From: CALFXN01 sp937957815
GTDB taxonomy: Bacteria > Synergistota > Synergistia > Synergistales > Aminobacteriaceae
NCBI GenBank assembly: GCA_036788195.1
Contig: DAIQNX010000028.1
Location: forward strand, 1-37,540
DNA: 37,540 nt
Direction: 5' to 3'
The notes under the pieces were generated by a model that did not search any database, was not told the origin of the DNA, and saw only the letters and a list, made by a program, of their open reading frames with translations. Every line of letters begins with the position of its first letter. Positions within the stretch are counted from its first letter, which is position 1. Of this stretch, positions 1 to 7,608 are shown piece after piece. Made by a program: the position numbers and the translations under genes.

Positions 1-20
1 GATCCGACGCAACGAGGTGC

Positions 21-46
21 TATACTTCATGCGGCAACTCAGTTGC
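21..46 (+). promoter_or_regulatory. Probable -10 box and operator-like palindrome before modA
   Basis: TATACT at 21-26 is a good -10 hexamer (5 of 6). The matching -35 would lie just outside the window. It is followed by the inverted repeat GCAACT-C-AGTTGC at 34-46, which would fall near the transcription start and ahead of the ribosome binding site (about 54-61). The palindrome could be an operator, but it does not match a regulator site I know. The -10 is moderately supported and the operator role is a guess. Confidence 0.4.
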
Positions 47-65
47 ACTGTCGAGGGGGAGTTCC

Positions 66-803
66 ATGAAACATACGGTCGGAGTCATATTGTGCACCGT
101 TCTCCTGTGTTTCGGAGCCATATCCCGCACCCAGGCTGAGGAACCGGCGGGCGTTGTCGCGGTTTCCGCCGGAATCGCGCAATGCGTCGAGGACATCCAC
201 AGGGCGTTCACAGCGGCGGGAAATCCGCCGCTCACATTCGTCAAGGAGGCGACCGGGCCGCTTGCGCAGAAGATCGACGCGGGAGCGCCGTACGACCTTC
301 TGGTCGCGGCGGATCCCAAGTGGCCGCAATGGCTTGCGGAACGCGGAAAACTCCGGGATCTCCATCCGTGCGCAAGGGGACATCTTGTCCTCTGGTCGCA
401 GAAAAAAGAGTTCTGTACTCCTGAAACGCTTCAGGATCGGATCGTCGCCTCTCCGACGCCCGAATCCACATCCCATGGAAAACTCGCGCAGACGTATCTC
501 GCGTCGAGGAAGCTCTGGGATGTCGGGCCGGAAAACAGGAAACTGCTTCTGACGGGCAACGCTCTCCAGGCGGTCATGGCCGTAAAGACCGGAAGCGCCG
601 AAGTTGCGCTTATTCCGATGAGCCTCGCGATCGAGGTCGCCGGATCGTATGTCGTTCTGCCGGCGGATCCGATCCCGACGGTTGGCGGCCTTCGCGCGGC
701 GGAGGCCGATCCGAACGCCGTCCGTTTCTGGACGTTCCTTCGCTCTTCCGACGCCGCAAGGATCTGGGAGCGCTGGGGCTTCGAGCCTCTGTCGGGGGAA
801 TGA
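66..803 (+). CDS. modA: Molybdate ABC transporter substrate-binding protein ModA
   Basis: A 245-aa exported protein with an N-terminal signal peptide (hydrophobic stretch at about residues 5-24, cleavage likely after TQA). It aligns with periplasmic molybdate/tungstate-binding proteins: the early segment VAVSAGIAQCVEDI corresponds to the ligand-binding start, followed by FVKEATGPLAQKIDAGAPYDLLVAAD and the ALQAVMAVKTGSAEVALIPMSLA segment near the second lobe. It would capture molybdate or tungstate for a ModBC permease, but no modB or modC is present in the window. The start is set by GAGGGGGAG about 7 bases upstream. The next gene begins 4 bp after the stop, so the two are probably co-transcribed. 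Family assignment is firm; molybdate versus tungstate specificity cannot be read from the sequence. Confidence 0.85.
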   Translation: MKHTVGVILCTVLLCFGAISRTQAEEPAGVVAVSAGIAQCVEDIHRAFTAAGNPPLTFVKEATGPLAQKIDAGAPYDLLVAADPKWPQWLAERGKLRDLHPCARGHLVLWSQKKEFCTPETLQDRIVASPTPESTSHGKLAQTYLASRKLWDVGPENRKLLLTGNALQAVMAVKTGSAEVALIPMSLAIEVAGSYVVLPADPIPTVGGLRAAEADPNAVRFWTFLRSSDAARIWERWGFEPLSGE

Positions 804-807
804 CCCC

Positions 808-1566
808 ATGCCGGCCGGGAGCGCGATTGAACGCGTCCTGCGGGAGACGATCCGTCGCCTGCGGGACACCGACCCCCACATCATGCGGGAGGAGATTCGC
901 ATCGTTCCGCTGGGAGTGAAGGAGTCCATCGGATCGCCGAAACCCTTCACGGACTTCGCGCTGCAACAGGGAGAGGAGCGCCTCGTGGAGGCGACCTTCC
1001 GCCATGAGCGCGGCCAGGCGTTTACGGGTTTCCCGGACTCGTGGTCCGGACGTCTGGAAGATCTTCTTCTTCTGCCGCTCGAAGAAAGCCGGGCGCGGGC
1101 TTTTTTCACGGCGGGCGTCAACGCCGTGGGGCGGGCGCTTGGATGGGGAGACGATACGGTCCATTGCAGGGACGACGCTCCCGGAAGGTGCGGCGAAAAA
1201 TTCGGGGCGCGTCTGGCGGAAGATCCTGAGCGAACGGGAAACGTCGTCATCGTGGGATATCAACCGGCGTTGCTTCGGGGAATTTCGGACGCGCTCGGAC
1301 CGGACAGGCTCCGTGCAACGGATCTGAACCCGAAGAATATCGGCAGGACCGTTTCCGGCGTCACGATTCTCGACGGGGAAAAGGACCTCGAACGGGCGGC
1401 CGCGTGGGCCGATACGGTCGTCATAACGGGGTCGACGATCGTGAACGGGACCATCGACAGACTTCTGGACGCATTTCGCGGAAAGAGAATCGTATTTTTC
1501 GGCACGACGATAGCGATCCCGGCGAATCTCATGGGGTGGGAACGCTGGTGCTTCGAATCAGCATAG
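808..1566 (+). CDS. DUF364/DUF4213-type protein, putative metal-chelation Rossmann domain
   Basis: A 252-aa cytoplasmic protein. The ATG at 808 is chosen because it lies just after the modA stop with a GGGGG motif about 10 bases upstream; an open frame extends further upstream but overlaps modA. The N-terminal half (about 1-120) resembles the enolase-N-like DUF4213 part, with the motif IVPLGVKESIGSPKPFTDFAL. The C-terminal half has Rossmann-like strands NVVIVGYQPALLRGIS and DTVVITGSTIVNGTIDRLLD typical of DUF364, a family annotated as putative heavy-metal chelation and often found beside metal and molybdenum genes. Tight linkage to modA suggests a role in molybdenum or tungsten handling. The reaction is unknown. 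Family call is fairly confident; function is inference. Confidence 0.65.
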   Translation: MPAGSAIERVLRETIRRLRDTDPHIMREEIRIVPLGVKESIGSPKPFTDFALQQGEERLVEATFRHERGQAFTGFPDSWSGRLEDLLLLPLEESRARAFFTAGVNAVGRALGWGDDTVHCRDDAPGRCGEKFGARLAEDPERTGNVVIVGYQPALLRGISDALGPDRLRATDLNPKNIGRTVSGVTILDGEKDLERAAAWADTVVITGSTIVNGTIDRLLDAFRGKRIVFFGTTIAIPANLMGWERWCFESA

Positions 1567-1642
1567 ACAAAGAGACGCGCCGACCTTGAGACGGCCGAGG
1601 CTCTTTTCTTCGTATCGGGGCATATTTCGTCGGGACCGGGCA

Positions 1643-1846
1643 TTACCGATATTCCCGTTCCGTCAGCGTCATGATGTCCCCGGGCCGTATCACATCGCCG
1701 TGGAGCATTTCGAGAAAGTGGCCGGCGACAGCACCCGGGTAATCGCAGGAATGGGGCTCGCCGGGTTGTTTGCCCCGTCCGATCACCCGAGCCTGTCCGA
1801 TAAACCGTGTCGGTTTCTCTGTGACTTCGTGCCGGATATCGGGGAA
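1643..1846 (-). other. 67-codon open frame, possible small gene or gene remnant
   Basis: The 359-bp gap 1567-1925 has no conventional gene. On the minus strand, downstream of the M14 gene, a frame stays open from a TGA at 1847-1849 to the TAA at 1643-1645. It reads like protein throughout, for example KPTRFIGQARVIGRGKQPGE and then HGDVIRPGDIMTLTEREYR at the C-terminus. The only canonical start is GTG at 1786, with AGG 5-7 bases upstream, giving 47 residues, yet the frame already looks coding before it. About two thirds of third positions are G/C, lower than in the neighbours. It may be a 5'-truncated remnant, a frameshifted small gene or a gene with an unusual start. No family recognised. Confidence 0.3.
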
Positions 1847-1925
1847 TCACCAAATGAAAGCGGGGGTTCCGCGGATGTTCGCAGAGCTCCCGCTTGTTTC
1901 CAACGCCGTTCGTTTGTGCGCCGAA

Positions 1926-3089
1926 TCAGTCGAAGAAGAGCCGGTTCTTCGGCGCGGCCGACGGATCGCGAAAGAACGCGCCGACGCCCTTTTCGATCAT
2001 TTCGGCGTAGGAGGGGATTCCCTCCACGAGGATCGTTTGGTCGGGGTGAAGCATGTTGTGCACCTGAAGCAGCGTCATCAGCGTGGTAACGTGCCGCGCG
2101 ACGCGCTTGTCGATCGGCCAGCCCCTTTCGTCTATGGGCGCGTAGAGGAGCTTGTGTTCGCCGGCCTTCATGACGAAACGGTCGCGGCCTGACATGAGAA
2201 GTTCTTCGTCCGTGATCCCGCGGATCCGGTCGAGCATCGGCTCGGCGACCTCCGCGAGGTATGAGACCGCTTCGGAGTGGTCGCCGATCTCCCTGTGACT
2301 CAGCCCGTGGAGCGCCGTCGGGGAGAATTCCATGCCGATCGGAACGTCGAACGTCTGCGAGGTCAGCATCATCGAGGTCATCGCCGCGACCTCGTTTCCC
2401 CTCTGGTGGGTGACGATCGTGTTCTCGACGGGGTACTCGAGTTCGGCCTCGTGGAAGTCCATCGTGAGGTTCACCCTCTCGGCGCGGATGAGTTCCATCG
2501 CCGCGTGGGTGGTGCGCTCCGTGAGCATTCCCCCGGGACGTCCGGGCCAGTTGCGGTTGAGGTTTCGGACGTCCATGTAGGCCAGGTTCTGGCCGCTGGG
2601 GTAGTGGATGTAGACCTCGGGATCGGGCCAGGAGTCGAGCGGATTGGCCGTGCGGTCGCCCATGCGCCATTTCTTGGTGCCCCAGGGCGTCTTCACGTGG
2701 AGGAAGCGCGGGTACGCCTCCCCGAGCCGCGTGCAGGTGGACGCGCTCGTGTTGACGCGGTCGATGACGAAGACCTTCCCCTGCGTGACCCGGAGGTTTT
2801 CGGTGAAGACCTGCGCCGACATGTTCGCGGCGGGTTCCTCGGCGTGGGTGCCCCCGATGATCAGGAGCGCGCCTCCCGGAACGCCGCTGTCGAAGACGTA
2901 GACGTTGGCGTCGTTAATGGTTCCCGCCACGCTCTTCGAGTAGTCGCCGAGCTTTTTGACGGCCGAGATCCCCTCGCTCGCCACGACGGGTTCCCTGAAG
3001 GCGCGGTGCTCGCGGAAGAGCGTTCCCGCGACGCCCGTCGCCGCGATCACGGCGACGATCGTCGCCGCCTTGACCAGTCTGAGGTTCAT
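1926..3089 (-). CDS. Exported M14-family succinylglutamate desuccinylase/aspartoacylase-like protein
   Basis: A 387-aa protein with an N-terminal membrane anchor or uncleaved signal (VKAATIVAVIAATGVAGTLF, residues 6-25). Zinc-carboxypeptidase-like motifs are visible: IIGGTHAEEPAAN holds the H and E zinc ligands, DVRNLNRNWPG matches the N-R substrate-binding motif, and MDFHEAELE supplies the third zinc ligand His. AspA/AstE-like members of the M14 clan remove acyl groups or cleave terminal peptide or amide bonds. Located outside the membrane, it would trim acyl-amino acids or peptides before uptake. It is the last conventional gene of the minus-strand operon, 13 bp after the 56-aa membrane peptide, with a GGAGGG motif before the ATG. 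Fold and metal site are well supported; the substrate is unknown. Confidence 0.7.
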   Translation of the reverse strand: MNLRLVKAATIVAVIAATGVAGTLFREHRAFREPVVASEGISAVKKLGDYSKSVAGTINDANVYVFDSGVPGGALLIIGGTHAEEPAANMSAQVFTENLRVTQGKVFVIDRVNTSASTCTRLGEAYPRFLHVKTPWGTKKWRMGDRTANPLDSWPDPEVYIHYPSGQNLAYMDVRNLNRNWPGRPGGMLTERTTHAAMELIRAERVNLTMDFHEAELEYPVENTIVTHQRGNEVAAMTSMMLTSQTFDVPIGMEFSPTALHGLSHREIGDHSEAVSYLAEVAEPMLDRIRGITDEELLMSGRDRFVMKAGEHKLLYAPIDERGWPIDKRVARHVTTLMTLLQVHNMLHPDQTILVEGIPSYAEMIEKGVGAFFRDPSAAPKNRLFFD

Positions 3090-3102
3090 GCCGGAACCCT
3101 CC

Positions 3103-3273
3103 TCACTTGAGGCGCAGCAGGCGCAGGATGAAGGGAACCATCACGATGCCGTAGAGGATGGCCTCCTGCGCGTTGCGCGTCCGGATGAAGTTCGCGGCGA
3201 CCGCGACGAGGAAAAACGCGTTGATGCAGTAGTAGAGCACCATGACGACGGTGCTGACGGTTGTGCTGTCCAT
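3103..3273 (-). CDS. 56-aa small membrane protein
   Basis: An ORF of 57 codons encoding 56 residues, too short for routine ORF calling. It begins MDSTTVSTVVMVLYY and contains two hydrophobic segments (about residues 6-28 and 38-53) separated by the charged turn NFIRTRNAQEA, ending in RLLRLK. This predicts a two-helix hairpin in the membrane. A near-ideal ribosome binding site, GGAGG with an 8-base spacer, precedes the ATG. It lies 4 bp after the permease gene and 13 bp before the M14 gene, which strongly suggests translation within the operon. It is far shorter than the four-helix small subunit of TRAP transporters. It could be an accessory subunit of the adjacent permease; no family recognised. 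Confidence 0.65.
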   Translation of the reverse strand: MDSTTVSTVVMVLYYCINAFFLVAVAANFIRTRNAQEAILYGIVMVPFILRLLRLK

Positions 3274-3277
3274 TGTC

Positions 3278-4612
3278 TCAGCCTCCGATAAGGGCGCCGA
3301 ATTCCCTGCCGTACACCATGACCGCGGTGCACATCGCGAGGATGAAGAGCATGGGAACGAGCGCCGTGCGAACGAATCCCCGGAAGTAGTCGCCCGTGTA
3401 GCCGAGTTCCATGACGGCCGCCCTTCCGACGACCGCCGTCGGGGGAAGGCAGTCGCCGACGGGCCACATGACCGCCCAGCTCGCGAGGGAGATCACGGGG
3501 TTGTAGCCCAGCATGTTGAAGAGCATGATCAGCGGGACGCCGAAGAGCGGGGCCACGGCGTACTGGAGAACGCCTTCGGAGACCGGCAGGATGATCCAGA
3601 GCGAGGCGAAAAGCACCGCTATGGGAAGCGTCACGACGGCCAGCGAGAGAAGGCCGCGGGCTCCCGTGAGGGTCATTGTCTGGTTGAGGATGCCGACGAT
3701 TACCATGATGCCGACGAGACCGAGCAGGTTCCGGACCGTCGTCGAAACGACCTCGAACAGCGGCGGGCGCACCGGGCTGACGATCACCGTCGCCAGAGCC
3801 GAAAGCATGAACACGAGCGGCATTCCGAGGATCGGGAAGGAGAAAGGCCACGCCCGTCCGGCGAGTGTCAGGCCGATCAGGACGACGAACGGGAACATCG
3901 CCCGGAACCAGTTCCACCCCTCGGGAGGTTCGGGCAGCCCCGAGAGCGCCGTGTCGCGGTCGACGGGACTGCCCCTTCCCGCCAGCCAGAACGTGGAGAA
4001 GAGAGCCCCCGCGACCGAGAGGATCGCGAGCGGCAGGCCGAAACCGACATAGGGCATGTTGGCCCCCGCCGCGGCCATCATCGCCCAGAGGTTGACCGGC
4101 GGGCACGCGGCGCTCATGGCGGCCAGGAGGAAGATCAGCGCGACTCGGCGATTCTCCGGAACCCCCATCGCCGCGAGGACCGACCCCGTAAGGGCGCCGA
4201 CCGTCAGGACCGTCGTGGCCCCGGAGCCCGTGATGGCCCCCGGAACGAGCATCACGAACGTCAACAGGACGAGGCAGACGAACCGGTGCGCGTGAAACGC
4301 GCCGACGATCCGGCGGACGATGAACGCCACGCCTCCGGCCTGCTTGTAGAGCGTCATGAAATACGTCGCCGTCAGGAAGATGAGGCAGACGTCGTAATAG
4401 GTGCACGCGCCCTCGACCACGTGTCGCACGATTTCGGCGAACGACAGCGCGGAGCGGGGATCGGCTCCCTTCGGCAGCACGGCGTGAGCCGCGAGAGCCG
4501 CGAGCGTGGCTGCGAACATCGAGAGTTCCGTCGAGAGGCGGAACCTCTTCGCGACTGCGAATGCCAGCACCAGAACGCCAAGCGCCAGCATCGAATGATG
4601 GAACATGGTCAT
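3278..4612 (-). CDS. DctM-like (TRAP large subunit/IT superfamily) permease
   Basis: A 444-aa polytopic membrane protein with about 11-12 hydrophobic segments. The segment TFVMLVPGAITGSGATTVLTVGAL followed by AMSAACPPVNLWAMMAAAG matches the first signature of DctM-type and related ion-transporter-superfamily carriers, and a second inverted half contains ILNQTMTLTGARG and ILPVSEGVLQYAVAPLFGVP. Such proteins import organic anions such as dicarboxylates or acylated amino acids, usually with an extracytoplasmic binding protein. No standard DctP is encoded here, but the small exported protein upstream (4679-5218) and the 56-aa membrane peptide downstream are candidates for partners. Position between a dipeptidase and an acylase-like peptidase suggests uptake of an amino-acid derivative. 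Superfamily is confident; substrate is not known. Confidence 0.7.
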   Translation of the reverse strand: MTMFHHSMLALGVLVLAFAVAKRFRLSTELSMFAATLAALAAHAVLPKGADPRSALSFAEIVRHVVEGACTYYDVCLIFLTATYFMTLYKQAGGVAFIVRRIVGAFHAHRFVCLVLLTFVMLVPGAITGSGATTVLTVGALTGSVLAAMGVPENRRVALIFLLAAMSAACPPVNLWAMMAAAGANMPYVGFGLPLAILSVAGALFSTFWLAGRGSPVDRDTALSGLPEPPEGWNWFRAMFPFVVLIGLTLAGRAWPFSFPILGMPLVFMLSALATVIVSPVRPPLFEVVSTTVRNLLGLVGIMVIVGILNQTMTLTGARGLLSLAVVTLPIAVLFASLWIILPVSEGVLQYAVAPLFGVPLIMLFNMLGYNPVISLASWAVMWPVGDCLPPTAVVGRAAVMELGYTGDYFRGFVRTALVPMLFILAMCTAVMVYGREFGALIGG

Positions 4613-4640
4613 CGTGAACGTATCCTTTCGCCACAGAATT

Positions 4641-4670
4641 GACCGGGGGCCCCGAAAGAGGCCCCCGGTC
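4641..4670 (-). terminator. Intercistronic GC-rich hairpin
   Basis: Perfect 11-bp inverted repeat GACCGGGGGCC / GGCCCCCGGTC around an 8-nt loop, between the small secreted protein gene and the permease gene. There is no following U-run on the minus strand. It is therefore more likely an attenuator or an mRNA 3'-end stabiliser that lets the upstream exported-protein genes be expressed more than the permease than a full terminator. Confidence 0.6.
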
Positions 4671-4678
4671 GTCGTTCC

Positions 4679-5218
4679 CTACTTGAGTACCGTTCCGATC
4701 GCAAGGGCGTCCTTGATCTTGATGAGGGGTTTCTTGTGGGTCTCCGCATACTTCGTGAAGAAGCCGTCGCTGTCGCTGTCGGTCACGACGAGAATGACGT
4801 CGGCATCCTTCATGACGGCCTCGATGGACGCCGCGTCGGAGCTGTCCGTCCGGCGCGCCATGCCCTCGACGTGCGCTCCGATGACCGTCATTCCGGCCTT
4901 CTTCGCGGCCGCGATGGCCTTCGAGCAGCGGTCGATCTCCGCGTCGACGTTCGTTCCCGCCGCCCCCATTCCCTTCATGCTCGTGCCGCTCGTGACGATG
5001 AGCGTCTTGTAGTCGCCCTTCACGTCGTCGGCGGTCAGCTTGTTGTTGTAGTCCGCCTTCACGCCGGCCTGCTTCGCCGACATCCCGATCATGACGGCTC
5101 CTGGGCTCTGGCCGCACGTGGTGACGATATACGGTCCCTCGAGCTTCGGGGCGTCGGCCGCGAACGCCGCCGCAGCCAGCGCAGCAACGAAGAGGACCGC
5201 GATTGCCGCTTTTCTCAT
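4679..5218 (-). CDS. Small exported protein with Rossmann-like pattern (DUF6305-like)
   Basis: A 179-aa protein with a clear signal peptide (MRKAAIAVLFVAALAAAAFA, cleavage about residue 20). The mature part shows alternating strands and helices: PYIVTTCGQSPGAVMIGM, KTLIVTSGTSMKGMG, GMTVIGAHVEGM and DVILVVTDSDSDG, a Rossmann/flavodoxin-like arrangement. Remembered similarity to the uncharacterised DUF6305 group is tentative. It lies between the C69 dipeptidase gene and the permease gene and is separated from both by strong hairpins, a pattern often seen for highly expressed solute-binding components. A role as a non-standard binding protein for the adjacent permease is plausible but is inference. 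Confidence 0.6.
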   Translation of the reverse strand: MRKAAIAVLFVAALAAAAFAADAPKLEGPYIVTTCGQSPGAVMIGMSAKQAGVKADYNNKLTADDVKGDYKTLIVTSGTSMKGMGAAGTNVDAEIDRCSKAIAAAKKAGMTVIGAHVEGMARRTDSSDAASIEAVMKDADVILVVTDSDSDGFFTKYAETHKKPLIKIKDALAIGTVLK

Positions 5219-5245
5219 TCCGATTCCCTCCCTGTCATTCGCGAA

Positions 5246-5280
5246 CGTCGGGCAAAGGCCGGTACGGCCTTTGCCCGACG
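5246..5280 (-). terminator. Intercistronic 16-bp perfect hairpin
   Basis: CGTCGGGCAAAGGCCG and its exact complement flank a 3-nt loop between the C69 gene and the next gene. There is no U-run on the minus strand and the next ribosome binding site follows at once. It would form a very stable RNA structure, likely a partial terminator or a processing and stability element shaping expression along the operon. Confidence 0.6.
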
Positions 5281-5300
5281 GGTGGAGACGTGTGACGGTG

Positions 5301-6962
5301 CTATTTCGCCTTTTTGATCGCTTCGAGGTCGCGAATGGCCGTTCCGCCGAAGTCGACCTTCTCGAGGTACGCCTTCGGATAGCCCGGCTTGAGCATGGCG
5401 CCCTTGGGGCTGATCTGGCCGCCGTCGTAGTACGTTCCGATCAGGTGCCAGGCGAAATTCCACCAGCCCTTCTCGACCTTGTCGAGGTTCGAGGACGTAT
5501 AGTGCGTCAGGAAGGCGACGGCCTTCGCCGGATCCTTCTTGTACAGCTCGACGGCCTTCGCTTCGGTCTCGGCCTGTTTCGAGAAGAAGACGTCCTCGTA
5601 GCTCGCCTTCTTCTCGCGGATCTCCTTGTACATCGCGTCCCAGCGGAGGTTGGCCCAGTTGTTCACGAGGTTGAAGGCCCACCATGCGCTCTCCGGATCG
5701 AACTCATGGCGCTTGCCGACGGTCCATGGCTTCGGGATCTCGGTCACGCCGCAGTAGATCGGGACGTAGACGGTCGTGTCGGGCGCGTCTTCGCCGAACC
5801 ACAGAACGCCGCCGACGGGATCGGGAAGCCAGGCGCGGCTCTGCGACACGAAGCTGTAGGAGCAGCGGAACATCGCGATCGGGCGCTCCCAGTCCTGTCC
5901 CTCGCGTCCGGCCGGCTTGTGTTCCTTGGCGACGGGCCAGCGGTTCGGGTTGCCGAAGGGTTCGGAAGCCGCGTCCTTCGTCAGGTCGTAGGGGGTTCCC
6001 TCCATGTGGTCGCTGTAGATGTCCATGATGTCCTTGACGCCGAGCTTCTTGTCCGGCTTGATGGAGAACGGGTACTCGGCGTACTCGTCATGGATCGGGA
6101 ACTGCTTCGAGGGGGCGAGAAGGCTCAGCGCGCGCCACTCGCGGCGGCTCTGGTAGAACGGGGCGCCGTAGGGTTCCGGGTTGAAGACCTTCGCGTAGTT
6201 GAACGGAAGGCCCTTCTTCCACCACCCCATCTTCTCGGCCAGTTCGGTGATCCGGGAAGAGATCATGAAGTTCGCGTCGTCGAAGCGAAGCTCGCCGATG
6301 CGGGCGCGATTGGCTCCGACGAAGACCTCGTCATCGGGGACGCGCTGCGCGACCCAGTGGGCTCCCGGCGTTCCGCTCTCGGGCGTCCAGAGGAGGCCGC
6401 CGCCGCAGATCTCGAAGACCCAGAGTTCCTTCGCGTCGCCGATCACGAGCGTTTCGCCGCCGTCGGCGTAGCCGTACTTCTCCGCGAGTTCGCCCATGAC
6501 CTTGATGGCTTCGCGCGCCGTCGAGGCGCGCTGGAGACCGTAGATCTCGAGGTTTGCGATGTAGAACAGGCCCTTGGGGCTCGCGAGTTCGTCGCGGCCG
6601 CTCCAGGTGAACTCGCCCATCATGAGCTGCTTGTCGTTCATGAACGGGTAGCCGATGTGGAAATACGTGTTCGTCTTCGCGACCTGCGGAATCTGGCCGG
6701 TCTTGACGAGCGGCTTGTCCGGGCGCGTCCCGAGGCACGGATCGACCATGACGTCGATCATTTCTCCGGCCTTGTGCTCCCCTCCGGGAACGATCTGGAT
6801 CCTGTGGTCGTACCATCCGTCGCAGGTGTGGGACACCATCACGGAACCGTCGACCGTCGCCTTCGGCCCGACGCCGAGCGGCGTGCAGGCCAGAACAGCC
6901 GTCGCCGCGAAACAGGCGGCCGTCCCCAACAGCAGAGCGCGTGAAACCTTGCCGATATTCAT
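5301..6962 (-). CDS. Exported C69-family dipeptidase (PepD/U34, Ntn hydrolase)
   Basis: A 553-aa N-terminal-nucleophile dipeptidase. The motif ACTPLGVGPKATVDGSVMVSHT matches the C69 nucleophile region, with Cys26 as the catalytic residue. A signal peptide (about residues 7-25) ends directly before Cys26, so signal removal would itself expose the nucleophile. Later segments such as GYADGGETLVIGDAKELWVFE and GANRARIGELRFDD are typical of the family. The start at 6962 is chosen because AAGGAGGAGG ends 6 bases upstream; ATG at 6968 is an alternative, and an in-frame extension to 7046 would bury the signal. First gene of the minus-strand operon, behind the promoter at 7038-7065. It would cleave dipeptides outside the cytoplasmic membrane. 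Family is confident; peptide specificity is unknown. Confidence 0.85.
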   Translation of the reverse strand: MNIGKVSRALLLGTAACFAATAVLACTPLGVGPKATVDGSVMVSHTCDGWYDHRIQIVPGGEHKAGEMIDVMVDPCLGTRPDKPLVKTGQIPQVAKTNTYFHIGYPFMNDKQLMMGEFTWSGRDELASPKGLFYIANLEIYGLQRASTAREAIKVMGELAEKYGYADGGETLVIGDAKELWVFEICGGGLLWTPESGTPGAHWVAQRVPDDEVFVGANRARIGELRFDDANFMISSRITELAEKMGWWKKGLPFNYAKVFNPEPYGAPFYQSRREWRALSLLAPSKQFPIHDEYAEYPFSIKPDKKLGVKDIMDIYSDHMEGTPYDLTKDAASEPFGNPNRWPVAKEHKPAGREGQDWERPIAMFRCSYSFVSQSRAWLPDPVGGVLWFGEDAPDTTVYVPIYCGVTEIPKPWTVGKRHEFDPESAWWAFNLVNNWANLRWDAMYKEIREKKASYEDVFFSKQAETEAKAVELYKKDPAKAVAFLTHYTSSNLDKVEKGWWNFAWHLIGTYYDGGQISPKGAMLKPGYPKAYLEKVDFGGTAIRDLEAIKKAK

Positions 6963-7037
6963 GCACATCCTCCTCCTTATTCGTTCTCCCGGACATCCTC
7001 GTCCGGGGCTTCTCCCGCCATTCGCATGACGGACTTT

Positions 7038-7065
7038 ATTGTACACAATTTCTTGCCCGTCTCAA
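7038..7065 (-). promoter_or_regulatory. Sigma-70-type promoter of the dipeptidase operon
   Basis: Reading the minus strand, TTGAGA (7060-7065, 5/6) is followed by a 16-bp spacer and TACAAT (7038-7043, 5/6), 76 bp before the C69 start codon. The -10 is embedded in ATTGT-AC-ACAAT (7038-7049), an inverted repeat that could bind a regulator. Confidence 0.65.
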
Positions 7066-7340
7066 AATACCGGCGAACACAATGGAATTTTGAGCTGATT
7101 TCGTGGCGTAAAACGGAACCGGAAGACAGGGTCGACACGTCATGCGGGAGTGGAAGGAAGAAGAAACAGCACCGGAATTCATCTCGTTTGCGATGTCCGA
7201 CCCCGGCGTTGCCTGACGACTATTGTACCGCTTGTCGCGGAATTGAACAGTGCGGAACGCCTCGTCCCGGTAAGGGCGGATGTCGGGCTCCGGTCTGTCG
7301 GACCGGAAGTGCGGGGTTGCATGATATCGAGTTTTACGAT

Positions 7341-7374
7341 CTTTCTTTACGAATCTTTAGATTGGTAAAGAAGG
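7341..7374 (+). promoter_or_regulatory. Nested inverted repeat / conserved motif upstream of the first zinc-ribbon locus
   Basis: This lies in the 540-bp gap 7066-7608, which otherwise holds no gene I can support. CTTTCTTTAC and GTAAAGAAGG form a 10-bp stem with one mismatch around an inner AATC-TTTA-GATT repeat. The core AATCTTTAGATTGGTAAAG (7352-7370) recurs with 3 changes at 10366-10384 before the second zinc-ribbon gene. It is A/T-rich against GC-rich surroundings. It could be an operator or part of a transcribed leader. Further down, GCCGGC at 7567 and 7579 followed by GTTTT (7567-7589) is a weak hairpin just before the coding region. Confidence 0.45.
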
Positions 7375-7608
7375 TTAAAAAACGAGGACTTACGTATGTG
7401 CCTGCCGTGCCGGAAGAGTAAAATCCAACTGAAAGCGTCTCCGGATCGACGGATCGAAACGAAGATGGGTGACGCGGCGAAGGACGGAGAGGCGACGGGT
7501 CGCGCGGGAGGGAATGAACAAGGGAATGAACGGGGAAAGAGCCGAAGGACATGGCGTTCGCGAGGGGCCGGCCGTAGTGCCGGCGTTTTGGAAACACCAG
7601 GGAGGGTG

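Noticed and set aside
1260..1853. Minus-strand frame starting MVIPRYPARSHRETD, overlapping the DUF364 gene
   Set aside because: It is a different frame from the coding-looking 67-codon stretch and antisense to the DUF364 gene; its composition is that of a shadow.
6963..7046. Longer start for the C69 dipeptidase at 7046
   Set aside because: The extension is Arg/Gly-rich, covers the transcription start region and places the signal peptide internally; AAGGAGGAGG supports 6962.
7300..7325. Possible sigma-54 (-24/-12) element, GTGCGGGGTTGCA
   Set aside because: The GG and GC dinucleotides are 12 bp apart instead of 10 and the -24 half does not match.
7396..7608. N-terminal extension of the Pro-rich protein from ATG 7396 (MCLPCRKSK)
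   Set aside because: It would bury the signal peptide 71 residues inside the protein and passes through non-coding-looking sequence; ATG 7609 or 7618 next to GGAGGG is better.
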